A stretch of DNA of 64,000 bases from Ailanthus altissimus (Eukaryota > Streptophyta > Magnoliopsida > Sapindales > Simaroubaceae). A program made the position numbers and the translations under genes. Of this stretch, positions 10,980 through 20,995 are shown piece after piece. The notes beneath the pieces are model-generated. The model ran no database searches, had not been told where the DNA came from, and saw nothing but the letters and a program-made list of their open reading frames with translations. The stretch's first letter is position 1, and each line of letters starts with the position of its first letter. The stretch lies in the NCBI GenBank assembly GCA_946807835.1, contig OX327684.1, positions 11,060,501-11,124,500 of the forward strand, written 5' to 3'.

Positions 10980-11700
10980 GAATGACTCATCCCAGAAATA
11001 GAATCTTATGCCGTAGAGGAACTTCTTCTTTTGCTAAAAAGTCAAATTAGGTAGTGTTAGGCCAAAAACTAAATAATTGACAATATTAGCATACTAGGGG
11101 ATCTTATGATGTTGTGTTGCAAGGCGTTGTTCATCCTAAAAGGTTTCATTGATTTAGATCTTCTTTTGGTGTTGATTTAATTCTTCCAAATAAGAGAGAT
11201 GATCTGTAACTTAGTTTTCAACTAATTTTCCATATTTGATCTATAGATCAAATTCTTGTAGTAGGAGAATCCATCGAATGAACCTCGATTTAGCATCTTT
11301 CTTATTGATGAGGTACTTGATTGCTGAATGATTGGTGAAGGCTATGACCTTGACTCCAATGAGGTAAGCACGAAACTTATCAAAAGAAAATACTACCGCA
11401 ATAAGCTCTTTTTCTGTGGTAGTGTAATTAGACTGCGCATCATTGAGAGTCTTATTTGCATAGTAACATTTTCTCTCGGCGTTGTCCTAGTACAACACCC
11501 ACAACTAAATTGCTTGCATCACACATTACTTTAAAGGGTAAGTTCCAATCTAGTGCTATAATGATAGGTGCGGTGGTAAGCTTCTTCTTCAACAGTTCAA
11601 AAGCTTCAAGACAAGCATCATCAAAATAAAAATACATATATTTGTCTAGTAAGTGCATAAGGGTTTGGAGATCTTGGAGAAATCTTTTATAAATCTTCAA
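10980..11700 (-). pseudogene. Gypsy-A RNase H
   Basis: The frame at 11452-11700 contains the start of the domain: DACLEAFELLKKKLTTAPII followed by [23 protein letters not shown], with the first catalytic Asp in CDAS. The remainder (YYTTEKELLAVVFSF-like wording and the KTDHAAL-like region) can be followed in other frames down to about 10980. It overlaps the end of the RT frame by a few bases with a frameshift. The normal role is removal of the RNA template. Confidence 0.78.
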
Positions 11701-12593
11701 TAAAATTCAGCATGACCAAGAAAGCTCCGCACTCCCTTCACATTAGTTGGTAGTGGAAACTTCTCGATGGTTTCTATCTTCACTCTATTAATTTTAATAC
11801 CATGGGTAGAAATTTTATGGCCTAAGACTATGCCTTCTTTGACCATAAAGTGGCACTCTTTCCAGTTGAGCACTAAATTGGTATCTTCACACCATTTGAG
11901 CACAAATGCTAGATTATCAAGGCATTGATCAATTGAATTGCCAAAAATATAAAAGCCATCCATAAATACCTCTATGAAATGCTCTATAATATCTGAAAAT
12001 ATGGCCATCATACAGTGTTGAAAAGTGGCTGGAGTATTGCATAGTCCGAATGGCATCATTCGAAAGGCAAATGTATCATATGGGCAAGTGAACGTGGTAT
12101 TTTCTTGATCTTCAAAAGTAATTACAATCTGATTATAGCCAGAATATCCATCCAAGAAGCAATAATAATCATATCCATCTAGTATATCCAGCATTTGATC
12201 AATAAAGGGTAAGGGAAAATGATCCTTGCGGATGGCTTTATTTAGCTTTTGGTAGTCTATACATATCCTCCAACCAGTGACAGTTCTAGTGGGGATTAAA
12301 TCATTGTTCTTATTTGCCACTACAGTGATTCCTCATTTCTTTGGCATATATTGCACCAGACTTACCCATGAGCTATCAGAAATGGGGTAGATAATCATTA
12401 CATCTAGCCACTTAATAAGCTCATTCTTTACTACATCTTTCATTACTGGATTTAAGCACCTTTGCTGCTCTATTATAGCCTTGTGCTCTTCCTCTAATAG
12501 AATTTTATGCATGCAAAATGAGGGACTGATTCTCTTGATGTAAGCAATTGCCCAACCTATAACTCTCTTATGATCTCTTAAGACCTTCAACAA
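11697..12593 (-). pseudogene. Gypsy-A reverse transcriptase
   Basis: The main frame (11697-12320) reads GWRICIDYQKLNKAIRKDHF, then YYCFLDGYSGYNQIVI with the first catalytic Asp, then FAFRMMPFGLCNTPATFQ, then the active-site box as FMDGFYIFGN. The family box is FMDDFSVFG, so the second Asp is Gly here and the enzyme would be inactive even if the frame were restored. The upstream part (12333-12593, HKRVIGWAIAYIKRISPSFCMHKI) is the usual N-terminal region and is separated by a frame change. The wording is closest to Athila elements as remembered. Confidence 0.9.
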
Positions 12594-12849
12594 TTTTTCT
12601 ACTTGTGTGCAGAAACTATGACTGGCAAAGTAGAAGAATCTCTAAAAAATGCATACCTTAAGTTACTTGGTAGGGGTTTTAACTCTAGTTTAGGAAGTTC
12701 TTCAATAGAAGGCTTAATATGAGTTTGCAAGCCTTCTGGTCTATCTAGTGGTTCAGCTCTCATCTTAAATCTGTCAAATCTTAGAGAAAGGCTTAAAGTT
12801 TGTAGGTACTCTCGAGCTTCACTTTTCTCTACCTCAACTCTATTTACCA

Positions 12850-13465
12850 CACATCTTTTAGAGAATCTTCAATGTTATTTTTGTTGAAAATATCATGTAC
12901 TTCTCTGTCAATAACATAAATGCTCATACATTCCTCTTCTTCATTTGGTCCTCTCATGGCCTTGAAAACATTGGATGTTTCTTTTTTGTTTTACACCCTT
13001 ATAGTTAATTCCTTTTTTTGAACATCAATAAGGGTTCTTCCTGTGGCTAAGAATGGTCTTCCTAGTATGATGGGTACCTCACAATCCTCCTCTATATCCA
13101 ACACTATAAAGTCTACTTGAAAGATGAACTTATCAACCTTTACCAAAACATCTTCAATAATGCCCCTTGGATACGTGAGTGAATGGTCGGCTAATTGTAA
13201 GGTGACATTAGTAGGTTTAGCTTTCCCCAAACCTAACTTCTTGTAGATGGATAATGGCATTAGGTTGATGCTAGTGCCTAAATCACATAATGCTCTGCCA
13301 AAGAATTTCTCCTCGATAGTGCATAGTATAATGAAACTGTTTGGATCTTTTAATTTTGGTGGCCGTTTTTTTTTGTAAGATTACGCTACATTCTTTGGTG
13401 AGTGCCACGGTTTCATACTCGACTAATCTCCTTTTCTTTGATAAAATGTCCTTTATAAACTTCAC
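12850..13465 (-). pseudogene. Gypsy-A protease region
   Basis: The frame 13283-13465 (MKFIKDILSKKRRLVEYETVALTKECS) runs into the protease after a frameshift. The active-site block LCDLGTSINLMPLSIYKKLGLG sits around 13240-13290, followed by the clean piece 12991-13260 with LQLADHSLTYPRGIIEDVLV, the flap-side FQVDFIVLDIEED and the IILGRPFLATGRTLIDV block. This is an aspartic protease of the retropepsin type that processes Gag-Pol. A poly-T run near 13370 is the likely site of the frame change. The same region is present in Gypsy-B, C and D. Confidence 0.88.
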
Positions 13466-13499
13466 ATATAACTTGGAATTTGTTCCAAAGCATCTGTAA

Positions 13500-14239
13500 A
13501 AGGTATGTTAATGTGAAGTTTCTTGAAGATATCTAAAAACTTTGAAAACTGTTTATCAAACTTTTATTTTTGTAGCCTTTGAGGAAATGGTGGAGGTGGA
13601 TGGAGAGGCTGAACTACAAGTTTTTTCTGAGCTTTATTGGTTTGTGCTATTGTATTTAAATTTTTCTACGTTTCTTTACTATTTTCTGCATTTTTCTACT
13701 GCTGCACATCATGTTTTATAGTAAATTCTGAACTTTTTTGCAATTATGCATTGTTATTCTTTATCACTTACTGCATTTTTCTCCACTTTTGCATTGTTTG
13801 ACTGCAATTCTTTGGCACTTCTCAAAGAGACAACTTTGCATTACTTTTTATCCCCTCTTGGATTAACTTCAGTGTTGCTTGGTAAAGTTTCTTGAGGTCA
13901 GTTATTTAGAGCTGCAGCAAGTTGCCCTATTTGAGTCTCTAAAGTTTTTAAAGATGCAGAATAGTTTTGTAAGATATCATCATTAGACTTCATATACTGC
14001 ATAAATATTTCTTCCAAGGTTGATTTCTTCTCTTGTGGGGGATGAAATCTGGGTAGGTTAGGTTTAAGTTACCGCCCTTGGTTGCTACCCCAAGATAAAA
14101 TAGGATGATTTCTTTACCCCGAATTATAATAGTTTAAGTGTGGATTATTCTGCTATCTATTGTAGTTCCCCACATAGTTTGCTGACTCCATGCATTGCCT
14201 ATTTATGTGATTGTCACTATAGAAGTCACAAGTCACATT
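13500..14239 (-). pseudogene. Gypsy-A gag C-terminal linker
   Basis: No long frame, but broken frames show gag linker sequence: NYYNSG and HPILSWGSNQG near 14040-14130, and matches to the Gypsy-C QVGQLAIAMNNRPQGT segment near 13930-13880. The zinc knuckle remnant near 14180-14230 reads CDFYSDNHINRQC, with one cysteine replaced by tyrosine. A short low-complexity part (about 13670-13830) repeats a TTTTTCTRC/GCATT-like word. Confidence 0.6.
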
Positions 14240-15145
14240 TTAGGTATTGACAATATTTAGAGAATCAAATATCTTCGTTAAAATGTTGATCTGTATAGCC
14301 AATACATTGAATGCATCAATCTCATAAATTCTAGCAACCTTCTTTGGAATAACTTTTTCAGCAGGCCATTGATAACTATTTGATGCCATCTCTTCCGGTA
14401 ACTCATATGCTTCATCTGTGGACTTGTTCATCAGAGTTCCTCTAGCAGCGGCCTCGATAATTGTCCTTAAATGACCTATTAGCCCATTGTAGAACTTCTG
14501 GACTAATAACTATTTAGAAACTCCATGATGAGGACACTTCCTCAACATGTCCTTAAATCGCTCTCATGCCCCATATAATGATTTACCTTTAATCTGCACA
14601 AATGAGGTGATGTCATTCCTTATCTTCGCTATCTTAGCTGGTGGAAAAAACTTTGCTAAGAACTTCTGTGCTAAGTCATCCCACGTTGATATGGATCTTA
14701 ATGGTAATGACATTAGCCAGCTCTTGGCCTTGTCCCTCAATGAGAAAGAAAATAGTCGCAACTTGATGGCATCATCTGAGACTTCATTAAACTTGAATGT
14801 ATCGCAAATCTTTAAGAAATTCACGATATACATGTTAGGATCATCATTGGGTGCTCTATTGAATTGCATAGATTTCTTAAGCATTTGAATAGTACTTGAC
14901 TTGATCTTAAAGTTATTTGCATTAATAGTGGGGTGCCGAATACTAGATTGAATGCCTTCTCTTGTAGGACCAGCATAATCTCTCAACGATCTCTGTGGAG
15001 TCATAGGCTCAAACATTGAATTATTGATATTGTCGTGATTCTCTGCCATAATTCTATTTTGATGTTGTTCACGTTGAAGTCTTCGAAATGTTCTTTCAAT
15101 CTCAAGATCAAAAGAAATTAAATCTTCGCTTTTAGTTCTTTGCAT
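14240..15145 (-). pseudogene. Gypsy-A gag
   Basis: The frame starting at 15145 reads MQRTKSEDLISFDLEIERTF and reaches the retrotransposon gag core: NFLKICDTFKFNEVSDDAIK, LRLFSFSLRDKAKSWL, then DLAQKFLAKFFPPAKIAKIR. It stops at 14564 where family members have a tryptophan (YEAWERFK). The same frame then continues with ERFKDMLRKCPHHG and LIGHLRTIIEAAARGTLMNKS down to 14240. The nonsense codon is therefore one base from sense. The gene lies about 130 bases inside the primer site. Confidence 0.88.
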
Positions 15146-15271
15146 GAACTGTCAAAATAAAAAATAAAGACGGTAACTAAAACTGAAAAAGGAAAAAAAA
15201 TAATAAATAAAATCTGAAGTAAAAGTAAGATAGTATGGTATTAGTATCGATCTAAGAATAGATAAAATAGT

Positions 15272-15289
15272 CCTAGGCAACGGTGCCAA
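15272..15289 (-). promoter_or_regulatory. Gypsy-A primer-binding site (Asp tRNA type)
   Basis: The minus strand reads TTGGCACCGTTGCCTAGG a few bases inside the LTR. It corresponds to TGGCGCCGTTGCCGGGGA, complementary to the 3' end of plant aspartate tRNA, with a few changes. This primer is known for Athila-type elements. Confidence 0.78.
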
Positions 15290-15294
15290 AAACT

Positions 15295-16786
15295 TGATGT
15301 ATACTTTAATAGCCTAGCACAAGTGCACGCTTTCGTATCAAGTAATATGGGAATAAGTCCAGATTATTGATCCCACAGAGACTATTGTTTCTATTTTTTG
15401 AATCAATTACTAAAATTACTCTATTTTACCTTTATCCAGAAACACTTCTGAGATAGAGTTTAACTAACTATACTACTACTATCAAATTAAGCCTAATTAA
15501 ATATCACAAGCACTAAAAGATAAAATTCACTAGTTGATAAGTAATTTAGGGTTTCGATGTATCCCCTAGTATTTCATTGAATTCTTTAATCCTTTAGTTA
15601 TTCATTTACTACCAATTGATTGGTTAGACACTGATTTTATCATAAGCTTCTATCGAAAGTCGAATGATAATGTCACACCCTAACAATTACCTATATATCT
15701 ATGGTAATCCGAATAAGATGTAACTAATTAAGAATAAGTCTAAATCAAATCATACATGCCACATAGATATATGTCTATTCTAGAAGGAACTCATAGATGT
15801 TACCCTATGATCATGTATTAATCTACCATAGGCTAAACACATGAATCATTTTCTCAAAGTTATCATGGTTTCTAAACAATTAAAATAGTGATCAGGTATA
15901 ATGAAAGTATTAAGCACAGATGGATTGAATCAATTGTGGGATATTAAGAACATAACTAAAAGTTTAAAAGATTCAATTACATACTAGGTTTAAGAACGTC
16001 TAACCCTATATCAAAAGTATTTAGCTCATGCTTACAACAAGAGTATTAAAACAAGAATACGAAAATATCATGAACAAGATCATCTCTTAAAGTTAAGGAA
16101 GAAAATAACACAAGTGACGTCTTAAGTTGTTCTTCTTCCTCTTGACTTGAATGCCCAAGAATTGGTTCTTCAATCTTTAATCTTCAATAAATTTACTTTG
16201 ATATCTTGAATTGGATGTGTATCCGTTGCTTGCATTTTTCTCCCTGCTAAGTCTCTCTATTTGTTTCCTTAAAAGAGTATTTTTGTTGATATGAGAAACC
16301 TTAGGTGCAAGGAGCTTTGAATCTACACTCTAATAGAAGCGTTGAAAAGGGTATTTATATATTGCACGGGCGCCGTGACGTTAAAAATGGGTAATGCACG
16401 ATTGATCTTCCTCGATTGGCGCTGCGACGCTGGCTGTTGAGCGTCACGGTGCTCAGTCATTGATCTGAGCGCTACGACGCCCAGCTATATGCTGTGCAAC
16501 TTTCGTCTTTTGAGCGCATCTCACTCGTTTCTCGCCCGAATCACCTCCCATGGTGCTCAGTCACTGATTTGGGTGTTGAGGTGCCCAACTACATGTTGTG
16601 CCACTTTTGTTTTTGAGTGCATCTCGCCCGTTCCTCTCCCAAATTGCCTCTTGTTTGATCCTATATGTCACATTTTCCCTCATGTACCTATTTAAGATTA
16701 AAAAAATAAAAATAAAAAACTAAATATTCATAGTTTAAAATAAAATACCCAAGTTAAAGTGTACTGTTGCCATTATGCTATTATCA
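15295..16786 (-). repeat. Gypsy-A 5' LTR (1492 bp)
   Basis: Its plus-strand ends are TGATGT and TTATCA, matching the ends of the Gypsy-C LTR read in reverse. The length is close to that of the Gypsy-C LTR (1479 bp). The segment 15340-15400 (GGGAATAAGTCCAGATTATTG) corresponds to the 3' LTR part seen at 53150-53220. A GCG-rich cluster lies at 16369-16640. Confidence 0.8.
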
Positions 16787-18453
16787 AGTATAAAGATAAA
16801 TGGTCAAAATTCACTACATACACAATTACAATTTGATATATCATATTATATCTTGCATTCAAGAAGATGAATAGTCATACAACTAAATCCAATCAATAAA
16901 TAAGTCACGTAGACAAAAAAAAATGTTTACTCATATCATACGATAAAAAAAGTGGAGTGAAAAAATTCACTATTCACTTACAGATACATTTTGGATCTCA
17001 AATATAATAATTAACAAAAAAAAAAGATTATATTCATCCAATGCCAAAAAATATACAAAATATGCTTAGTATGCATATCTTAAAGGAAAACATATATATC
17101 TCTCTATAAAAAGAAAGAAGAAAAGAAGAAAAGAAGAAAAGAAGACAAAAATAAACTAAAGAGTTAGAAAAATCTAAATCTTCGAGTATTTTCTAAAACG
17201 AAAAAGGGGGTAACACATATTATACATCGCAATAAGCACCCAAAAGGTGATATTCTATATACATCAAGTATATCCTTATCAGAATAAATATAAAGTCTCC
17301 CCATACATCTCAATATATATCAAAAAATGTATACCCTCATCGGGTCAAGATTAAAATCATCCAAATATATTCTAAAGGCATACCCCGCAATATCCTCAAA
17401 ATAAACTAAAAAGTATAACATCAAAAAAAGATCTTAAAAGACGTTCATTAATCACAGTAAATATTTATTCATTATGAGGGATATTAGTGAATCTAGAAGT
17501 AACAAAGTCTGAAATTAAGAAGTACAAAAAGAGAAAACAAATGAAAAATCTATGAAGATCAATAAAAACTAGTAGAATCTACAAAGAAGACAAGTGCAAA
17601 GCATTGGTACTAGTCAACCTTTTTACGAGAAAATCCTTTAATGATGAGACTAAACCTTTTTCCTACCAAAAAGTTTATCATAGCGCTATCATAACTCCAA
17701 AAGATTTGATTTAAAAATTTGCTATCGTTTTTCAACTTGCAGCAGTCTTAAAATCTTTGAGCAAGATCAATAATTGACAAAGTTACTAAATTTTTAACAA
17801 GCTCTTCGTCTTGGCAAAGTAGCAACATTAACAGGAGCAATAAGTAAACCGCTTCCGTGACAAATTAGCAGTCAAACTCTCTACAAAGTATTATTTTTCT
17901 CCAACAAAATATCCTTCTGATCAATGACAAGCTGAACATATGCGAGTTTAGATTCAAGCTCAGTGACTTCTGTGACTTCTAGATTTCTTTCCTTCAACAA
18001 AGTATATTTTTATCAGCAGCGAATTAAATAAAGACGCGAGTTGTGACTTAAGATGAGGGGAGAGGAGGATAAGTGTAAAAACTATAAAATAAATTACTTT
18101 GTGGATAATTAAAAGTGTATTATTGTAAAAGCCCATTAAAGGCATAAAAGGTCCATTATGAGCATATTTGTAAATTCTTAACTTATGAGTTTTCCTATCT
18201 TTATAAAAGGGGCCCAAAGTCTTCAATGTGGGATATATTTCATTCTCCCAAAATTCACTCTCTCTCGAACAATTAATTTTTTCTATCTTCTCTTTAGAAA
18301 TCACCAATTGGATGTTAGAATTAGAAGCTCAATGGAGTCCTTTAACCTCCCTAGTTTACTAATATCTTTCAAATTTAAAAGATATCTCAAATTGCTCGAT
18401 CATTCAAGATACTACAAGGTAGTAGAAGAAACGTTGTCACACTAATAAAGCCT
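16787..18453. other. Unassigned region with microsatellite and coiled-coil remnant
   Basis: No gene can be supported. An AAAGAAG-type microsatellite occupies about 17105-17147. On the minus strand near 17885-17985 a broken frame reads EVTELESKLAYVQLVIDQKD, a coiled-coil-like stretch of unknown origin that ends in a stop. On the plus strand at 18200-18290 a TATAAAAGG box is followed by a CT-rich leader, which could be an LTR remnant or an old promoter. No LTR boundary or target duplicate was found. Confidence 0.35.
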
Positions 18454-18468
18454 AAAGCTATATATAAT

Positions 18469-18594
18469 GTTTTTTTATATACAACACACACACACCCATC
18501 CCTCTTTCTACAACATGCGAGATTGAACTCTTGACCTATGATCGGGATGAGCATCAATCGAGGGACTAGCCAATTCAGCTAGGACCTTTAGCTC
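18469..18594 (-). mobile_element. tRNA-derived SINE with long target duplication
   Basis: On the minus strand the element begins with a polymerase III A box-like stretch (TAGCTGAATTGGCTAG), has a B box-like GAGTTCAATCTC (18518-18530), and then a tail of GGGTGTGTGTGTG and TATAAAAAAA. It is flanked by a 15-bp direct repeat with one mismatch, AAAGCTATATATAAT (18454-18468) and AAAGCCATATATAAT (18595-18609), typical of LINE-mobilised insertion. The size (126 bp) and tail fit plant SINEs. It is not a functional tRNA. Confidence 0.82.
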
Positions 18595-18609
18595 AAAGCC
18601 ATATATAAT

Positions 18610-19084
18610 ATTAATTGTTTATATATTTCTAAGAGCTTCAAGCCTTTGTGTACACTTATTTTCAAACCTAATCTTATATAAGCTTTACCCCAAATTGCAA
18701 TCCTTGTCAAATTCCTTGTGGTACATAAGTATTATTCTTATGTTTATTCATATTCCTTCGCCTTTTAAACATAAAATTAAGTATCAAAATAATAAATTGC
18801 CACTGAAAGATGCTTAAAGACTGATTTTTATCAAATCCAAATGGGCATTATCTTGTGAGAGGTTTCCTATGGCCACTCTATAACTTGGAAGCAACAAACA
18901 ATAACCACATAAGCAATGGATAGAAGCAGGTATAATGAAACTTGGCAGGTGAGATTTTAATGATTTTGCAGACTTATAGTACGGAAAAAATAATTACTTT
19001 TAGGGGTAGATGCTAATTGTCAATATGTCATGACTTGAAACATAAGCAAGCTAATATAGTAAGTCGAGTTCTTTTACTTCCGTA
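18610..19084. other. Unassigned sequence left of the CACTA element
   Basis: Nothing recognisable. The last three bases (GTA, 19082-19084) are one target duplicate of the CACTA element, so this sequence was once continuous with that starting at 28565. Confidence 0.4.
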
Positions 19085-19160
19085 CACTACAAAAAAACGC
19101 TTTATTTGCGTTAGGCTTTACGACGACTATTTTAGTCGTCGCAAATGACCCTACGCACCA
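19085..19160 (+). repeat. CACTA left terminal and subterminal repeats
   Basis: The terminal CACTACAAAAA is followed by a short TTTATTTGCGTTAGG and a palindrome CGACGACTATTTTAGTCGTCG. Subterminal motifs of this kind bind the TNPA protein in the family. Only about one palindrome is visible here, against several at the right end. Confidence 0.8.
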
Positions 19161-19199
19161 TTTAGCTAAAGCATCAGAAACAAAAATAATTCAACGCTA

Positions 19200-19620
19200 T
19201 ATCGGCTTCTCTCTTTTCACATTCTCTATCTCAAATGCAACCTCACTCTCTCTCATATAATTCACAGATCTTTCCCTTTATCGTTTCTTTTAATCAATAG
19301 CCCTAATCGATTAATTTCAAAGGTACGTTTATACATATAAAACACGTATGATTTCTTTCTTTTATACGTATTTATATTCTTAATCATCTCCGGTCGTTTG
19401 TTAAACGATTGGTTTCAATATTGATCGAACGTCGTCGTTTAAGGTAGATCGGGTACGAAATTATTAAATTAGGGTGTCGATTGATCTAATTACGTTGGTG
19501 TTAATTTTGATAGGAAAGATTGAGGGTTTTGATTAATCAACCATGTCCATGTTTAATCGGTTTTTTAGGAAACCTAAACAGGAAACCAATGCACTAACCA
19601 TGCTTGACAAGTTAAATTAG
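19200..19620 (+). pseudogene. Captured 5' end and first coding exon of a VPS32/SNF7 gene
   Basis: From the ATG at 19543 (or the second Met at 19549) the peptide contains MFNRFF, KPKQETNAL and LDKLN, the N-terminus of plant VPS32/SNF7 (CHMP4), the ESCRT-III filament subunit that sorts cargo at endosomes. The last codon before a GTATTG splice donor (19621) is TAG where the family has GAG, so the exon ends in a stop. Upstream is a CT-rich leader (19200-19322) and a probable 5'-UTR intron, GTACGT at 19323 to TAG at 19513. The rest of the gene is absent. This looks like exon capture by the transposon; identity is from remembered family sequence. Confidence 0.75.
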
Positions 19621-20430
19621 GTATTGCAATTTAATCGTTGGTTTAATTTGTTTATTCATTTATTCATTTTCTTTTTGCTTTTGCTGTTTAATCATTCTTT
19701 TTGGGTCGGTTTGATTATTTTGTTCATATTTGGATTGATTGGGTATCCTTTATATTGATTTTTGGATTGTATTATCATTATGACTTACATTTTGTTGAGA
19801 AATTGATTTGGGGGAAATTACAACTGTGAATGGTTCAAAAAGCAGTAGGTATTATTGTTATTCTTTGACCATTCTTTTTTATGACTCCTATAGTATATAC
19901 TGTGAATGGTTCAAAAAGGGCATGGTTAAAAAAGAAATGTTAAATTGAAAATATGATTCTTAATTAATCTTTTCATCTTTTTCACTTGTAAAGACGTTTG
20001 TGATCCTTTTCAGTTAGACTTTCACATCAGCTTTCTTTGCTTTACTTAAATTGATATTTAATTGTTCATATTGTCCATTTCTTATTCACTCTAAAATCTT
20101 ATCCCAAATCCAACATCCAGCTGCGATTTTATTATTTTGAAAGAAGCTGTGATTTTATTAAATGGCTATACACTTTATGAAAGGTCAGACAGCTTAGTTA
20201 ACAATTTTTTTTCTTTTCAATATTTAAATTTTCACACTTTTAGTGGAAAATACTAGTACATATACCCCTGATTAGGAAAGCGACGCTCGTAAAGATACAA
20301 TTCTAAGATGTGATAAGAGTAAACCATGATACTGAGCATTAGAGCAACCACTTATGGCCACCAACAAAAACTACTTGGTCTAATAGTATTAGCCAGATTC
20401 TCATTTTCGTTAATCATTTTGTAGCAATGG
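19621..20430 (+). other. Probable captured intron and filler within the CACTA element
   Basis: AT-rich, with no coding potential. The first few hundred bases directly follow the splice donor and so may be the first intron of the captured VPS32 gene. Similar short phrases (TGTGAATGGTTCAAAAAG) occur twice, near 19825 and 19898, a local duplication. Where the captured piece ends is not visible. Confidence 0.4.
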
Positions 20431-20587
20431 TTAGGGCGGATAATTGAATATGTTCCCTGTGCTCCTGGTGCATGCAACAAGGTCTTTGCAGTTTGTCTTT
20501 AACAAAATATCCTTATCTTGATTGATGGTGCCAATTCCTAAAACCCAATTCACAATCCATTTCTGTGGGCTTTCCTTCTTGTTAACC
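20431..20587 (-). pseudogene. Unidentified antisense coding-like piece joined to the NdhM fragment
   Basis: The minus frame continues from the NdhM-like part without a stop, reading SPQKWIVNWVLGIGTINQDKD, then LLKTNCKDLVACTRSTGNIFN. It does not match the NdhM continuation I expect (a YSYFQELV-like segment). It begins just after AACAAG|GTTAAC, a possible splice donor, so it may be intron or a piece of another captured gene. I do not recognise the protein. Confidence 0.35.
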
Positions 20588-20995
20588 TTGTTGGCAGTCT
20601 CAGTTGACCATACAAACTCTTTAGTAGGATCCAAGATAAGAGTGAGCTTATCCATCTGGGTTTGATCAAATTCTCAGGTTTCAGGGTCAATATAAGCAGC
20701 ATAAATCCTGACATGTCTAGTAAAACTGCTTAGCCACTGCCCTCTATATTCTCTGCTCAAGTTCTTGCTCCTTATATTCCTTTGTGGCTCCACTGGTCTC
20801 AGTGGTGTTTGCTGTTGCTTCACCTGTTGTTACTGCTGTTGCTCTTCCTTCTCATTCATTTGCCGTGATTCTTCAACTTAGCTTGTTGTTGAGCTTTAAT
20901 GGATAATATCCTTTTCTTTCTCAGCCCTATTTTCCCTCCAAGCCATCCCAACGTCGAGAATTTTGTAAAAGCCATGTTAATGGAAGTTGTTTCCA
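20588..20995 (-). pseudogene. ndhM: Captured antisense fragment of nuclear NdhM
   Basis: The minus frame from the ATG at 20995 starts METTSINMAFTKFSTLGWLGG, like a plastid transit peptide. After a frameshift it passes a Q-rich linker and reads SREYRGQWLSSFTRHVRIYA, AYIDPET, a stop, then EFDQTQMDKLTLILDPTKEF. This matches NdhM, a nuclear-encoded subunit of the chloroplast NADH dehydrogenase-like complex that works in cyclic electron flow. The block TRHVRIY...LTL.DP..EF is conserved from cyanobacteria to plants. The homology ends at about 20588. At least two stops and a frameshift make it a pseudogene. It is transcribed antisense relative to the transposase genes. Confidence 0.72.

Larger units (their letters stand above)
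6893..16786 (-). mobile_element. Gypsy-A: Athila-like Ty3/gypsy element
   Basis: On the minus strand the order is 5' LTR (15295-16786), Asp-tRNA-type primer site, gag, protease, reverse transcriptase, RNase H, integrase, a conserved noncoding motif, an extra ORF, and a 3' noncoding region cut by Copia-1. Integrase after reverse transcriptase defines Ty3/gypsy. The protease and RT wording, the TGGCACCGTTGCC primer site and an extra ORF after pol point to the Athila/Tat branch, most like Athila. All genes are broken. The 3' LTR must lie left of the window, beyond Copia-1. AGTAT (16787-16791) is the expected target duplicate. Confidence 0.88.

Noticed and set aside
18469..18594. Possible tRNA gene
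   Set aside because: The A and B box-like parts are diverged, no cloverleaf can be drawn, and the tail plus flanking direct repeats show a SINE.
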